A stretch of DNA of 46,726 nucleotides from JAWLCA01 sp050485905 (GCA_050485905.1 JBJHCH010000012.1:1-46726), one strand, 5' to 3'. Positions 14,915 to 24,075 are shown, counted from the stretch's first letter. Program-made: numbers and translations. The notes: generated from the letters alone by a model not told the origin.

Positions 14915-15892
14915 ATGCTGATGCGAACCAAATTCGGAAAGATCATCGCCGTCGGGCTGGCCATGCAGATGACCGCGCTGCCTGCCCTCGCGCAGGAACT
15001 AACCCTTAAGCTCGGCCATCTGGCGAACGAGGAGAACACTTGGCACAAGGCTTCCGTGAAGTTTGGCGAGGAGCTTTCCGCGCTGACCGACGGGCGCATC
15101 GTGGTCGAGGTCTATCCCAACGAATCGCTGGGCCGGGAGCTTGATCTGATCAACGGCATGCAGCTTGGCACCGCCGACATGACGATCACCGGCGAGAGCC
15201 TGCAGAACTGGGCGCCGATGGCGGCCCTGCTGGCGATCCCCTATGCCTATCGCTCGCTGGAGCATATGGACGAGATCGCCGGCGGCGAGATCGGCGATGC
15301 GATCGAGGCGCAGATCATAGAGACGGCGCAGATCCGGCCCATCGCCTTCTTCGCCCGCGGCCCGCGCAACCTGACCGCGAACCGCGCGATCACCCATCCT
15401 GACGAGTTGAACGGGCTGAAGCTGCGGGTGCCGAACGTGCCGTTGTTCGTGGGCGTCTGGTCGGCGCTTGGCGCGGCGCCGACGCCGATGGCGTTCTCCG
15501 AGGTCTTCACCTCGCTCCAGAACGGCACCATCGACGCGCAGGAAAACCCGCTGGCGCTGATCAAGTCGGCGAACTTCAACGAAGTTCAGAGCCATCTGAA
15601 CAAGACCGAGCATGTGCGGTCCTGGATCTACCTGACCATCGCCGAGATGACCTGGGAGCGGCTGTCCGAGGAAGATCAGGCGGCGGTGATGGAAGCCGCG
15701 GCGCGCGCGCAGGCCTATGAGCGCGAGCTGTTCCTGGCCGACGAGGAGGCGCTGGTCGCCGAGCTGGAGGAGAAGGGCATGACCTTCGTCGAGGTCGATG
15801 CCGCCGCCTTTGCCGAGCAGGCCAAGGATGCGGTGCTGGCCAATGTCAGCGACGAGATCCGTCCGATCGTCGAAGGTCTGTTCGCAGACTGA
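14915..15892 (+). CDS. dctP: TRAP transporter solute-binding protein (DctP family)
   Basis: The 325-aa periplasmic protein delivers a carboxylate to a DctQM permease. A signal peptide (residues 1-27, ending LPALAQ) is followed by the DctP fold. The conserved Arg of GLKLRVPN, which pairs with the substrate carboxylate, and the signature TPMAFSEVFTSLQNGTIDAQENP are present. AAGGAGGAACC precedes the ATG. Next to uxuAB and the GntR regulator, the likely substrate is a hexuronate or a C6 aldonate such as L-gulonate or L-idonate (inference). A stem-loop follows the gene before the permease genes. Confidence 0.92.
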   Translation: MLMRTKFGKIIAVGLAMQMTALPALAQELTLKLGHLANEENTWHKASVKFGEELSALTDGRIVVEVYPNESLGRELDLINGMQLGTADMTITGESLQNWAPMAALLAIPYAYRSLEHMDEIAGGEIGDAIEAQIIETAQIRPIAFFARGPRNLTANRAITHPDELNGLKLRVPNVPLFVGVWSALGAAPTPMAFSEVFTSLQNGTIDAQENPLALIKSANFNEVQSHLNKTEHVRSWIYLTIAEMTWERLSEEDQAAVMEAAARAQAYERELFLADEEALVAELEEKGMTFVEVDAAAFAEQAKDAVLANVSDEIRPIVEGLFAD

Positions 15893-15901
15893 TCGCCATC
15901 T

Positions 15902-15928
15902 GGGCGTCGGGCATCAGGCCCGGCGCCC
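15902..15928 (+). promoter_or_regulatory. Stem-loop between dctP and dctQ
   Basis: GGGCGTCGGGC pairs with GCCCGGCGCCC (11 bp with one G-T pair) around a 5-nt loop. No T-run follows, so it is unlikely to be a full terminator. Such hairpins after a binding-protein gene usually protect the upstream mRNA and let the binding protein outnumber the permease. Confidence 0.65.
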
Positions 15929-15955
15929 GCTTCCGGCCCCACACACAGGATTGTC

Positions 15956-16471
15956 ATGCACCTTGCCCTGAACACCATGGACAGAAGTCTGACCGCGCTG
16001 ATGCGCTTGGCGACGGGCGTCTCGTTCCTTGTGCTGATGGTGGCCGTGATGATTCAGGTGATCGGCCGCAGCTTCGTCGGCAGTTCCCCGGTCTGGACCG
16101 AGGAGCTGACGCGCTTCGCGCTGCTGTTCCTGACCGCCTTTGGCGCCGGTCTGTCGCTGAAGTCGGGCGCACTGGTCAATGTCGATCTGATTTCGGAATC
16201 GCTGCCGGGGCGTGGACCATGGATGGCGCGTCTGCTGGCGGCGGTGGCGACCTTCATCTTCGCCGCCGTGCTGCTCGGCCCGGCATGGCGCTATGTGTCC
16301 ATCGGGGTGCGGCAGACCTCTCCCGCTCTGGGGGTGCGGATGGACTGGATTCACCTCAGCGTCTTCGTGCTGCTGGCCGGGCTGATGGTCTTTGCCGCGC
16401 TGCGGATCGTGACGATGCTTGCGGGCACCTCTGACGGGCTGCCCGAACCGGCCGGGGAGGCCGAGGAATGA
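15956..16471 (+). CDS. dctQ: TRAP transporter small membrane subunit (DctQ family)
   Basis: The 171-aa protein has four hydrophobic helices (about residues 18-42, 55-70, 92-115 and 132-155) and the DctQ mark SSPVWTEELTRFALLFLTAFGAGLSLK. It forms the permease with the large DctM subunit and uses an ion gradient. It overlaps dctM by 4 bases (ATGA), so the two are made together. The charged C-terminus (EPAGEAEE) is cytoplasmic by the positive-inside pattern. Confidence 0.9.
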   Translation: MHLALNTMDRSLTALMRLATGVSFLVLMVAVMIQVIGRSFVGSSPVWTEELTRFALLFLTAFGAGLSLKSGALVNVDLISESLPGRGPWMARLLAAVATFIFAAVLLGPAWRYVSIGVRQTSPALGVRMDWIHLSVFVLLAGLMVFAALRIVTMLAGTSDGLPEPAGEAEE

Positions 16472-17745
16472 ACCTCGCCATTCTTCTGGGAACCTTCCTG
16501 TTCGGCCTCGCAGCCGGAATTCCCGTCGCGATCACTCTGGGCCTGTCGTCGCTGGCCTATCTCTATGTGGCGGGGATACCCTTCGTGGTGATCCCGCAGA
16601 AGATGTATGCCGGCATCGACGTCTTCGTGCTGCTGTGCATCCCCGGCTTCATCCTGGCCGGCAACCTGATGAACCACGGCGGCATCACCGGGCGGATCAT
16701 CCGCTTTGCCCAGGCGCTGGTCGGCTGGATGCGCGGCGGGCTGGGGCTGACCAACGTCGCCTCGTCGATGCTGTTCGGCGGTGTGTCGGGCACGGCGGTG
16801 GCCGATGCCGCCTCGATCGGCGGGGTGATGATCCCGGGGATGAAGAAGGCGGGCTATCCGGGCGACTTCTCGGCTGCGGTGACGGCCGCCTCTTCCACCG
16901 TGGGGCCGATCATCCCGCCTTCGGTTCCCATGATCATCGTAGGCGCGCTGTCGGGTATCTCAGTCGGCAAGATGTTCATTGCCGGTGCGGTGCCGGGGAT
17001 CCTGCTGGGGCTGGCGATGATGGTGACGACCTATGTCATCGCCGTGCGCCGGGGTTTCCCGCGTCAGCCGTGGCAGGGCGCGGGAGAGCTGTTCCGGGCG
17101 TTCCTAGGTGCCTTTTGGGCGCTGGCGATGACCACGCTGATCGTCGTGGGCCTGCTGTCGGGGCTGGCAACGCCGACCGAGACGGCGGTGGTGGCCTCGG
17201 TCTATGCGGTGGTTGTCGGTGCCTTCATCTATGGCGATCTTTCGCTGCGCGCGGTGCCCCGGATCGTCGTGGACAGCGCGATTTCCTCAGCGGCGATCCT
17301 GGTGCTGGTCGGCACGGCGAATGTGTTCGGCTGGATCCTGGTGTCGGAGCGTATCCCGCAGACCATCGCCGCCGGCGTTCTGTCGCTGACCGACAGCCGG
17401 ATCCTGGTGATCCTGATGATCAACCTGATCCTGCTTTTTGTGGGCATGTTCATGGAGACCATCGCCGCGCTGATCATCCTGTTCGTGCCGCTGCTGACAT
17501 TGGCGACGAGCGTGGGCGTCGATCCGCTGCATTTCGCGGTCTTTGCGGTGCTCAACCTGATGATCGGGCTGACCACGCCGCCGGTCGGCGTCTGCCTGTT
17601 CGTCTGTGCGGGCATCGCGCGGCTGCCGCTGGCCCCGGTGGTGCGCGCCATCGCGCCGTTTCTGGTCAGCAACATCATCGTTCTGCTGCTCGTCTCCTAC
17701 ATCCCGGCCATATCCACCTGGCTGCCGAACCTGATCGCGAACTGA
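16468..17745 (+). CDS. dctM: TRAP transporter large membrane subunit (DctM family)
   Basis: This 425-aa DctM-type permease has about 12 hydrophobic segments. Family marks are FILAGNLMNHGGIT, LFGGVSGTAVADAASIG, AASSTVGPIIPPSVPMII and the late LTTPPVGVCLFVCAGIA. It transports the substrate captured by the upstream binding protein with sodium or proton coupling. It overlaps dctQ and ends 11 bp before the dehydrogenase gene, placing that enzyme in the same operon. Confidence 0.93.
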   Translation: MNLAILLGTFLFGLAAGIPVAITLGLSSLAYLYVAGIPFVVIPQKMYAGIDVFVLLCIPGFILAGNLMNHGGITGRIIRFAQALVGWMRGGLGLTNVASSMLFGGVSGTAVADAASIGGVMIPGMKKAGYPGDFSAAVTAASSTVGPIIPPSVPMIIVGALSGISVGKMFIAGAVPGILLGLAMMVTTYVIAVRRGFPRQPWQGAGELFRAFLGAFWALAMTTLIVVGLLSGLATPTETAVVASVYAVVVGAFIYGDLSLRAVPRIVVDSAISSAAILVLVGTANVFGWILVSERIPQTIAAGVLSLTDSRILVILMINLILLFVGMFMETIAALIILFVPLLTLATSVGVDPLHFAVFAVLNLMIGLTTPPVGVCLFVCAGIARLPLAPVVRAIAPFLVSNIIVLLLVSYIPAISTWLPNLIAN

Positions 17746-17756
17746 GGATCGCCTGA

Positions 17757-18791
17757 ATGGACGCCCGCGCCTGCCGCCTGCACCGCCAGAAGGAGCTGCG
17801 CATCGAAACCGTCGGCGTGCCCGATCCCGATCAGGGCGAGGTCACGGTGCGCCTCGGCGCGGGGGGCATCTGCGGGTCGGATTTGCACTACTATCAGGAT
17901 GGGGGATTCGGCCCGATCCGGGTGCAGGAGCCGATCATCCTGGGCCATGAGGCCGCCGGAACGGTAGAGGTCGCGGGCGAGGGCGCAGCGTTGGCCCCGG
18001 GAACGCGGGTGGCGCTCAACCCGTCGCGCCCCTGCGGCACCTGCCGGTTCTGCGCGGAGGGGCTGGCACAGCATTGCCTGGCCATGCGATTCAACGGCTC
18101 GGCCCTGCGCATGCCGCACGAACAGGGGTTCTTCCGCGACCGGATCACCCTGCCCGAGAGCCAGTGCATCGCGCTGTCCGACGATCTGAGCTTGGCCGAG
18201 GCCGCCTGTGCCGAACCGCTGGCTGTCTGCCTGCATGCCCGCGCACAGGCGCCGGATCTGGCGGGCCTGCGGGTGCTGATTACCGGATCTGGTCCGATTG
18301 GCGTGCTATGCGCGGCGCTCGCTCGCGATGCCGGGGCGGCGGAGGTTCTGGTGACCGACCTTCACGACCATGCGCTTTCGGTGGCGATGCGCATGGGCGC
18401 GACGGCGGTCGTGAACGTCGCCCGAGACCGCGACGCGCTGAAGGCGCTGGAGGCAGACAAGGGGCAGATCGACGTGACCTTTGAATGTTCCGCCGCCGCC
18501 CCGGCGCTGCGCAGCGCAATCGCCTGCACCCGGCCCCGCGGGACGGTCGTGCAACTGGGCGTCGCGGGCGACCTGCCGATTCCGGTCAACATGCTGGTCG
18601 GCAAGGAGATCCGCCTGCTTGGCAGCCATCGGTTCCACGCCGAATATGCCCAGGCCGTCGCGATGATTGCGGCGCGCCGAATAGATGTCGCCCCAATGAT
18701 CAGCGCGAGCTTTCCGCTGGAACGCGCGAACGAGGCCCTTGAAATGGCCGGTGACCGCAGCCGCGCGGTCAAGGTGCAGCTTACTTTCTGA
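17757..18791 (+). CDS. Zinc alcohol dehydrogenase, L-idonate 5-dehydrogenase-like
   Basis: This 344-aa MDR enzyme binds catalytic zinc through C39 (GGICGSDLHYY) and H64/E65 (LGHEAAG). Structural zinc is bound by C93, C96, C99 and C107. The NAD Rossmann loop is ITGSGPIGVL. The sequence resembles IdnD and L-gulonate 5-dehydrogenases. Oxidation of L-gulonate at C5 yields D-fructuronate, the substrate of UxuB; oxidation of L-idonate gives 5-keto-D-gluconate. The position at the end of the TRAP operon and beside uxuAB favours a feed into UxuB. The exact substrate is inferred. It ends 5 bp from the convergent DUF2189 gene. Confidence 0.8.
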   Translation: MDARACRLHRQKELRIETVGVPDPDQGEVTVRLGAGGICGSDLHYYQDGGFGPIRVQEPIILGHEAAGTVEVAGEGAALAPGTRVALNPSRPCGTCRFCAEGLAQHCLAMRFNGSALRMPHEQGFFRDRITLPESQCIALSDDLSLAEAACAEPLAVCLHARAQAPDLAGLRVLITGSGPIGVLCAALARDAGAAEVLVTDLHDHALSVAMRMGATAVVNVARDRDALKALEADKGQIDVTFECSAAAPALRSAIACTRPRGTVVQLGVAGDLPIPVNMLVGKEIRLLGSHRFHAEYAQAVAMIAARRIDVAPMISASFPLERANEALEMAGDRSRAVKVQLTF

Positions 18792-18796
18792 CTGGC

Positions 18797-19675
18797 TCAG
18801 CCGGCGGATCGCGCTGCGGGCTGCACCACCGCCGCGCGATAGAGATGCCAGGTCGCGTGCCCAAGAATTGGCAGGACCAGGATGAGGCCGAGAAGCGCGG
18901 GCAGCATACCGATTGCCAGCGACCCCGCCACGATCAGCCCCCAGGCGGCGATCGGTCCGGGGTTCTTCAGCGTGACCCTGATCGAGGTGACAATGGCCGC
19001 CGGCACCCCGACATTGCGATCCAGATAGAGCGGAAAGGACACGACACTCGTGGCCAGCACGCCCACGGCAAAGCAGAACCCGGCAGCGGTGCCCAGTATC
19101 GCCATCGCCCATCCCGCAGGCGTGGTCGCCACCTGATTGACAAAGGCGGTCAGCGATGCCGGCGCCTCTGGCCCGATGGTGGTGCGGAAGATCAGGTTGG
19201 CCACCATGATCCAGGCCATGAACACGACCACATGAAACAGCGCCAGCGCGACAATGCCGCCGAACTTGGGCGAGCGAAGCACGTCCACCATCGCAAGCCA
19301 GTTGGCAGGAAGGTTCGCTTCGTGCCGGCGGCTGATCTCATACAGGCCCACGGCGGCGACGGGACCTACAAGGGCAAAGCCGGACAGGACGGGAAAGATC
19401 AGCGGTATCCCGTCGCCCCGCAGGGCGAGGCTGACCAGAACCGCGCCCATGATCGGATAAAGCAGGCAAATGAAGATCACGTCGGATCGGAACGCGGCGG
19501 CATCCGCCGCGCCCTTGCGCAGCGCCTTGGCAAGGTCCGCATAGTCCAGATGCCTGACCTCGGGCGGGTCTTCGTCATGCGCCCCGATGGACCGGACGGC
19601 GGCGCCGGCATATCCGGCCACCGAACCGACGGTGCTCGCAAACCATGACAGCGGGTTTCCGATCGTGCCGACCAT
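18797..19675 (-). CDS. DUF2189 integral membrane protein
   Basis: This 292-aa membrane protein has about six hydrophobic helices from residue 65 on. The DUF2189 pattern appears as LAKALRKGAADAAAFRSDVIFICLLYPIMG and SGFALVGPVAAVGLYEISRRHE. The cytoplasmic N-terminal stretch (about 1-60) is polar. The family is widespread in alphaproteobacteria and its function is unknown. A GAGGATG ribosome binding site precedes the ATG on the minus strand. It is transcribed in the same direction as the ABC operon but starts 151 bp after the SMP-30 stop, so it may be separate. The 151-bp gap holds no feature I can support. Confidence 0.78.
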   Translation of the reverse strand: MVGTIGNPLSWFASTVGSVAGYAGAAVRSIGAHDEDPPEVRHLDYADLAKALRKGAADAAAFRSDVIFICLLYPIMGAVLVSLALRGDGIPLIFPVLSGFALVGPVAAVGLYEISRRHEANLPANWLAMVDVLRSPKFGGIVALALFHVVVFMAWIMVANLIFRTTIGPEAPASLTAFVNQVATTPAGWAMAILGTAAGFCFAVGVLATSVVSFPLYLDRNVGVPAAIVTSIRVTLKNPGPIAAWGLIVAGSLAIGMLPALLGLILVLPILGHATWHLYRAAVVQPAARSAG

Positions 19676-19826
19676 CTTTCATCCTCGCTCCGATCGCGCC
19701 GGGCGGGGCCGCCTGCTGCAGGTGGTCTCGCGGACTGTCCGTCCCGGCCGCATGCTTCGACATGGCGGCATCATACCAGATTGCGCGCGGATTGTCGCTA
19801 TCCCGGATCGGCCCCCGGTGTGCGCT

Positions 19827-20735
19827 TCAGGGGATTTGCGCGCCCGTCGCCGCCACATAGACCAGATAGACCGAGGTCGTGGCAGTGATGAACAGCCGGT
19901 TGCGACGCGGCCCGCCGAAGGTCAGGTTCGACACCCGCTGCGGCACCAGAATCTTGCCCAGCAACGTACCGTCGAGGGCAAAGATATGCACCCCGTCCTC
20001 GGCGCTGGACCACAGGTTGCCGTTCGTGTCGCAGCGGATCCCGTCGGGCAGGCCGTTATCGATAGTCGCAAAGACCTCTCCGCCCGATAGGCCCGACCCG
20101 GTTACCCGAAACCGGCGGATCACCGAGGGCACGGCCGGATCGTGGCTGGACCCGCTTTCGGCGATGTAGAGCAGGCTTTCGTCGGGCGAAAAGCAGAGCC
20201 CGTTCGGTTGCACGAAATCACTGACCACCGGGGAGAGCGCGCCACTGTCTGGGTCGATGCGGAAGACGTGATGCGCATTCTGCTCGGGTTCGGCCCGGTA
20301 GCCCTCGTAGTCCGAGAGGATCCCGTAGGTCGGATCGGTGAACCAGATCGCGCCGTCCGAGGACACCACAACATCGTTGGGAGAGTTCAACCGCCGGCCG
20401 CCGTAGCTGTCGGCCAGAACCGTCAAGCTGCCATCGGCCTCGGTCCGCGTGACGCGGCGGCCGCCGTGTTCGCAACTGACCAGCCGGCCCTGCCGGTCGC
20501 GGGTGTGACCATTGGCAAAGTTCGACGGCTGGCGAAAGGTGCTGACGCCCTGCCCCGGCATCCAGCGCAGGATCCGTTCGTTGGGGATGTCGGAGAAGAG
20601 CAGGCACCCGTGGTCGCTGAACCAGACCGGCCCCTCGGTCCAGCGACAGCCGGAGGCGATTTCCTCCATCGGGCTGTAGGGCACGGCGCAGTCCAGAAAG
20701 CGGGGATCGCGCTGGTCGTAGAACGGCTGGCTCAT
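19827..20735 (-). CDS. SMP-30/gluconolactonase-family sugar lactone hydrolase
   Basis: This 302-aa six-bladed beta-propeller hydrolyses sugar lactones to aldonates with a divalent metal. Typical blocks are ASGCRWTEGPVWF (metal-binding Glu), NSPNDVVVSSDGAIWFTDPTYG, FVQPNGLCFSPDESLLYIAE and GLPDGIRCDTNGNLW, which hold the conserved Asn and Asp ligands. It is the last gene of the ABC operon and overlaps the permease stop by 4 bases (ATGA). Import of a sugar or lactone followed by ring opening is the natural reading. The longer in-frame stretch upstream to 21665 is a shadow of the permease gene. Confidence 0.88.
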   Translation of the reverse strand: MSQPFYDQRDPRFLDCAVPYSPMEEIASGCRWTEGPVWFSDHGCLLFSDIPNERILRWMPGQGVSTFRQPSNFANGHTRDRQGRLVSCEHGGRRVTRTEADGSLTVLADSYGGRRLNSPNDVVVSSDGAIWFTDPTYGILSDYEGYRAEPEQNAHHVFRIDPDSGALSPVVSDFVQPNGLCFSPDESLLYIAESGSSHDPAVPSVIRRFRVTGSGLSGGEVFATIDNGLPDGIRCDTNGNLWSSAEDGVHIFALDGTLLGKILVPQRVSNLTFGGPRRNRLFITATTSVYLVYVAATGAQIP

Positions 20736-21688
20736 GTCTGGCTCCCCCCGCCTGCCGCGCCGCGCCGCACGCTGGCGGCAAGGATCACGGCGATGATGAT
20801 GACTCCGGTCAGGATCATGCGCGGGCCGGCGCCGAACCCGTAGGTGTTCAGCATGGACACCACGAGGAACAGGAACAGCGCCGCACCCCAGATCCCCGGC
20901 ACGTTGGAATTGCCCCCCGCGACCGAGGACCCGCCGATGACGACGACCGCGATGGAGGCCAGCAGGAACTCCGCCCCCATGTTGAGCGCGGCACCGCCGG
21001 AAAAGCTGGCGAGCAGGAAGCCGCAGAGCCCGGCTAGCGTCGCGCAAAGCATGTAGGTCATCAGCCGGATGCCATCCACCGGCACGCCCGCCATCCGCGC
21101 CGCCGGCAGGCTTTGGCCGATGGCATTCACTCGGCGCCCGTAGGCCGTGCGATTCAGCAGCACCCAGGCCGCGACCGTCAGCACGGCGGCCACCAGCGCC
21201 ACGTTCGGCACGCCCCATTGCGTGCCAGTGCTGAAGCCGGCCAGCCAGTCGGGCGGCTTCACCCGCAGGCCCCGGTTGGTCCAGATTGCGGCGGATTGCA
21301 CCACAAAGGACATCGCCAGCGTGGCGATGATCGGCGGGATCCGAAGCGCCTTGATCAGCGCATAGTTCAGGATGCCCACGCCCGCTCCGATCCCCAGCGC
21401 AATGAGCAGGCCCAGCAGGATCGTCCCCTCCTGCCCGTCCATCACTTTCAGCGACACGGTGCCGGCGAGCGTCATCGTCGCGGGGATCGACAGGTCGATG
21501 TTGCCGGGGCCGAGGGTGATGACGAACATCTGCCCCAGCCCGACGATCACCGTGAAGGCCGCGAAGGTGAACGTGGCTTGCGCCAGCCCGCCCGCGCTTG
21601 CCCCCGCGGTCGCGGCGATGGTGGTGGCATAAACCGCCAGCGCGGCGATCCATGCCCAAAGCCACGGCTTGCCCAGAACCAGCGTCAT
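20732..21688 (-). CDS. Sugar ABC transporter permease 1 (RbsC family)
   Basis: This 318-aa CUT2-class permease has about ten hydrophobic segments. Family marks are FVITLGPGNIDLSIPATMTLAG (usual form GGIDLSVG), NYALIKALRIPPIIATLAMSFV, and the EAA-like loop NRTAYGRRVNAIGQSLPAARMAGVPVDG facing the ATPase. It pairs with the second permease encoded just upstream, with a 4-base overlap. Two different permeases instead of a homodimer is seen in the AI-2 and some sugar-acid CUT2 systems. Confidence 0.9.
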   Translation of the reverse strand: MTLVLGKPWLWAWIAALAVYATTIAATAGASAGGLAQATFTFAAFTVIVGLGQMFVITLGPGNIDLSIPATMTLAGTVSLKVMDGQEGTILLGLLIALGIGAGVGILNYALIKALRIPPIIATLAMSFVVQSAAIWTNRGLRVKPPDWLAGFSTGTQWGVPNVALVAAVLTVAAWVLLNRTAYGRRVNAIGQSLPAARMAGVPVDGIRLMTYMLCATLAGLCGFLLASFSGGAALNMGAEFLLASIAVVVIGGSSVAGGNSNVPGIWGAALFLFLVVSMLNTYGFGAGPRMILTGVIIIAVILAASVRRGAAGGGSQT

Positions 21689-22626
21689 GCCCGCGCCCTC
21701 CGCCGCTCCAGCGCGTCGAGGCCGAGGCGCAACGCCAGCACGATGATCAGGATCGCCCCCTGCGCGCCGATCTGCCAGTCGGGCGAGAGTCTCAGGAACG
21801 ATAGGAACGACCCTGCCAGCGTCAGCGTCAGCGCGCCGATCACTGCGCCCACGGCCGAGACCCGGCCCCCCACGAACTCACCCCCGCCCAAGATCACGCC
21901 CGCGATTGACAGGAGTGTGTAACGCAGCGCGATGTTGGCGTCTGCCGATGTGGTCAGCCCGACCAGTGCCATGCCTGCAAGCACACCGAACAGCCCCGCC
22001 AGCGCATAGGCCGCTGCCTTGGTCCAGAGCACCGACCAGCCCGCCCTTGCGACCGAGCGCGCGTTGCCGCCGACGCCGCGGATCAGCACGCCGAGTGACG
22101 AGCGCGCGATGATCAGATGCGCTACTAGCGCGATCAGGATGCTGGCGGCAATCGCCATTGGGATCATCGGTGGGCGCACGGTCATCACGCTGCGCAGCCA
22201 CGGCGGCGGCGATCCGCCCGGCGACGGCAAGATCATCACCGCCAGCCCGATCCAGACGAAGCTCATGCCCAGGGTGACCACGATGGCGGGCAGCTGGCGC
22301 AGGTGGATCACCATGCCCAGCACCGCATAGACCGCAATTGCCGCCAGCAGGATCAGCACCCCGATCAGTGGTGTGTCGTTCAGAAAGGTCGCGGTGACGC
22401 AGGCGGCAAAGCTGACGAAGGCCCCCATCGACAGGTCCAGATCGTTGACCGCGATGATGAACATCTGCGCCAGCGTCGCCAGCGCGATGGGCACCGCCAG
22501 GTTGAACAGCAGGTTCAGCCCCGTGTAGCTCATCGCGCGCGGCTGCAGCCAGAACACGCCAGCCAGCAGCGCCGCCAGTGCCATGATCGGCACGGCAAGG
22601 CGGATCATGTCGGGCGTGATCCTCAT
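21685..22626 (-). CDS. Sugar ABC transporter permease 2 (RbsC family)
   Basis: This 313-aa CUT2 permease starts with a membrane anchor (residues 5-25) and carries the variant signature FIIAVNDLDLSMGAFVSFAACVTA. The transport core includes HLRQLPAIVVTLGMSFVWIGLAV and the coupling-helix-like IARSSLGVLIRGVGGNARSVARAGWS. It overlaps the ATPase gene upstream and the first permease downstream by 4 bases each. With permease 1 it should form a heterodimeric channel. Substrate identity is not visible from the sequence. Confidence 0.9.
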   Translation of the reverse strand: MRITPDMIRLAVPIMALAALLAGVFWLQPRAMSYTGLNLLFNLAVPIALATLAQMFIIAVNDLDLSMGAFVSFAACVTATFLNDTPLIGVLILLAAIAVYAVLGMVIHLRQLPAIVVTLGMSFVWIGLAVMILPSPGGSPPPWLRSVMTVRPPMIPMAIAASILIALVAHLIIARSSLGVLIRGVGGNARSVARAGWSVLWTKAAAYALAGLFGVLAGMALVGLTTSADANIALRYTLLSIAGVILGGGEFVGGRVSAVGAVIGALTLTLAGSFLSFLRLSPDWQIGAQGAILIIVLALRLGLDALERRRARA

Positions 22627-24062
22627 GCCGCCCCCCGGAACGAGGCCGCGACGATCGCCTCTTCGGTGATTGCTTCCCCCACCAGTTCCGACACGATGGC
22701 GCGTTCACGGAAGACATAGACCCGGTCGCATAGGTCCATCTCCTCCAGTTCGGTCGAATACCAGACGAAGGACCGGCCCGCCTCTGCCTCGGCGCGAATC
22801 ATCTCGTAGACCTCGCGCTTGGTGCCGACATCGACGCCGCGCATCGGGTCGTCCATCAGCACCACCGGCGCCTTGGTCATCAGCGCGCGGGCGAACAGCA
22901 CCTTCTGCTGGTTGCCGCCCGACAACGACAGGATCGGCAGCGACAGGTCGGGAGAGCGGATGCCGATACGCTGCTTCCAGTCTTCGGCTACCCGGCGTTC
23001 CGCGGCGCTGTCCACAAGGCCGCTACGGATCAGATCGGGCAGCGCCGCGATGGTCAGATTCCGCCGGATCGACCACAGGTCGAAAACGCCATCCCACCGC
23101 CGGTCGCCGGCGACAAAGGTGACGCGCGGCGCCCGGGTGGTAAGCCAATCAGAGGATCGTTGCGCGTGGAGCGCCCGCAAGAGTTCGGTCTGGCCGTGGC
23201 CTGCCAGCCCCGACAGGCCGACGATCTCGCCGCGGTGCGCGCGGAACGGCAGGCCGCGCGGCGGGCGGTGATCCAGCACGGGCGTTCCCGACTGGCCGCG
23301 CCGCACCGTTTCTCGCCGCTCGCCCGTCGCCGAGCCCATGGCGGCCACCAGACTTTCCTGGGTGAACTCATTCGCCGGGCGCTCTGCAACCACGCCGCCG
23401 TCCTTCATCACGACGATGTCGGTCGCAGAGGACAGGATCTCGGACAGGATGTGCGAGATCAGGATCACCGCGCCACCCTCAGAAACGAAGCGGCGAACAT
23501 GGTCGAGCAGTTGCGCCGCGACACCGGAGTCGAGCGAGGATGTCGGCTCGTCCAGGATCACCACCCGCGGCGGCGTGCCGGGATCGGCAAAGGCCAGCGC
23601 AACCTCGACCATCTGGCGCCGGGTCAGGGACAGGCTTCCGACCTGTGCGCGAGGGTCGATGCCGTGGCCGGGAAAGATCCGGTCCAGGCTTTCTCTGGCC
23701 AACTGCCGCGCAGCGCGCCGCCAGTTGGCGCCGAAATGGCCGCGATGCAGAAGCCGCGCATTCTCGATCACCGACAGGTTGGGGCAGAGCGACAGTTCCT
23801 GAAACACGCAGCGCAGCCCCATCTCGCGCGCCGCCGCCGTGTCCCAGGAAGCAGCGGTGCCGTTTGTCATCACCCGGCCTTCTTGCGGGTTGATGCCGCC
23901 GTTCAGCACGTTCACAAGCGTCGATTTTCCGGCGCCGTTATGGCCGACCAGCCCCAGGCACTGGCCGGGGCGGATCGACAGATCCACCCCGTCCAGCGCC
24001 CGCACCTGACCGAAACGGACATGCGCGCCCTCGACCGCGATCAGCGGTTCCGGCAGTGTCAT
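22623..24062 (-). CDS. Sugar ABC transporter ATP-binding protein (RbsA family, two ATPase domains)
   Basis: This 479-aa protein joins two ATPase domains, as in CUT2 systems. The first has Walker A GHNGAGKST (about residues 40-48), a degenerate signature SLSLTRRQM and Walker B VVILDEPTSSLD. The second has a degenerate Walker A region GLAGHGQTELL, the signature LSGGNQQK and Walker B VVLMDDPMRGVD. Degenerate motifs in one half are normal for the RbsA type. It follows the binding-protein gene after a 40-bp gap containing a hairpin and overlaps the first permease gene. Confidence 0.92.
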   Translation of the reverse strand: MTLPEPLIAVEGAHVRFGQVRALDGVDLSIRPGQCLGLVGHNGAGKSTLVNVLNGGINPQEGRVMTNGTAASWDTAAAREMGLRCVFQELSLCPNLSVIENARLLHRGHFGANWRRAARQLARESLDRIFPGHGIDPRAQVGSLSLTRRQMVEVALAFADPGTPPRVVILDEPTSSLDSGVAAQLLDHVRRFVSEGGAVILISHILSEILSSATDIVVMKDGGVVAERPANEFTQESLVAAMGSATGERRETVRRGQSGTPVLDHRPPRGLPFRAHRGEIVGLSGLAGHGQTELLRALHAQRSSDWLTTRAPRVTFVAGDRRWDGVFDLWSIRRNLTIAALPDLIRSGLVDSAAERRVAEDWKQRIGIRSPDLSLPILSLSGGNQQKVLFARALMTKAPVVLMDDPMRGVDVGTKREVYEMIRAEAEAGRSFVWYSTELEEMDLCDRVYVFRERAIVSELVGEAITEEAIVAASFRGAA

Positions 24063-24075
24063 GGCGCGCCCCGAT

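Noticed and set aside
19827..21665. A 612-codon minus-strand frame that looks like a membrane/lactonase fusion
   Set aside because: Its first half is an out-of-frame shadow of the sugar permease; the lactonase starts properly at 20735 with an ATGA overlap.
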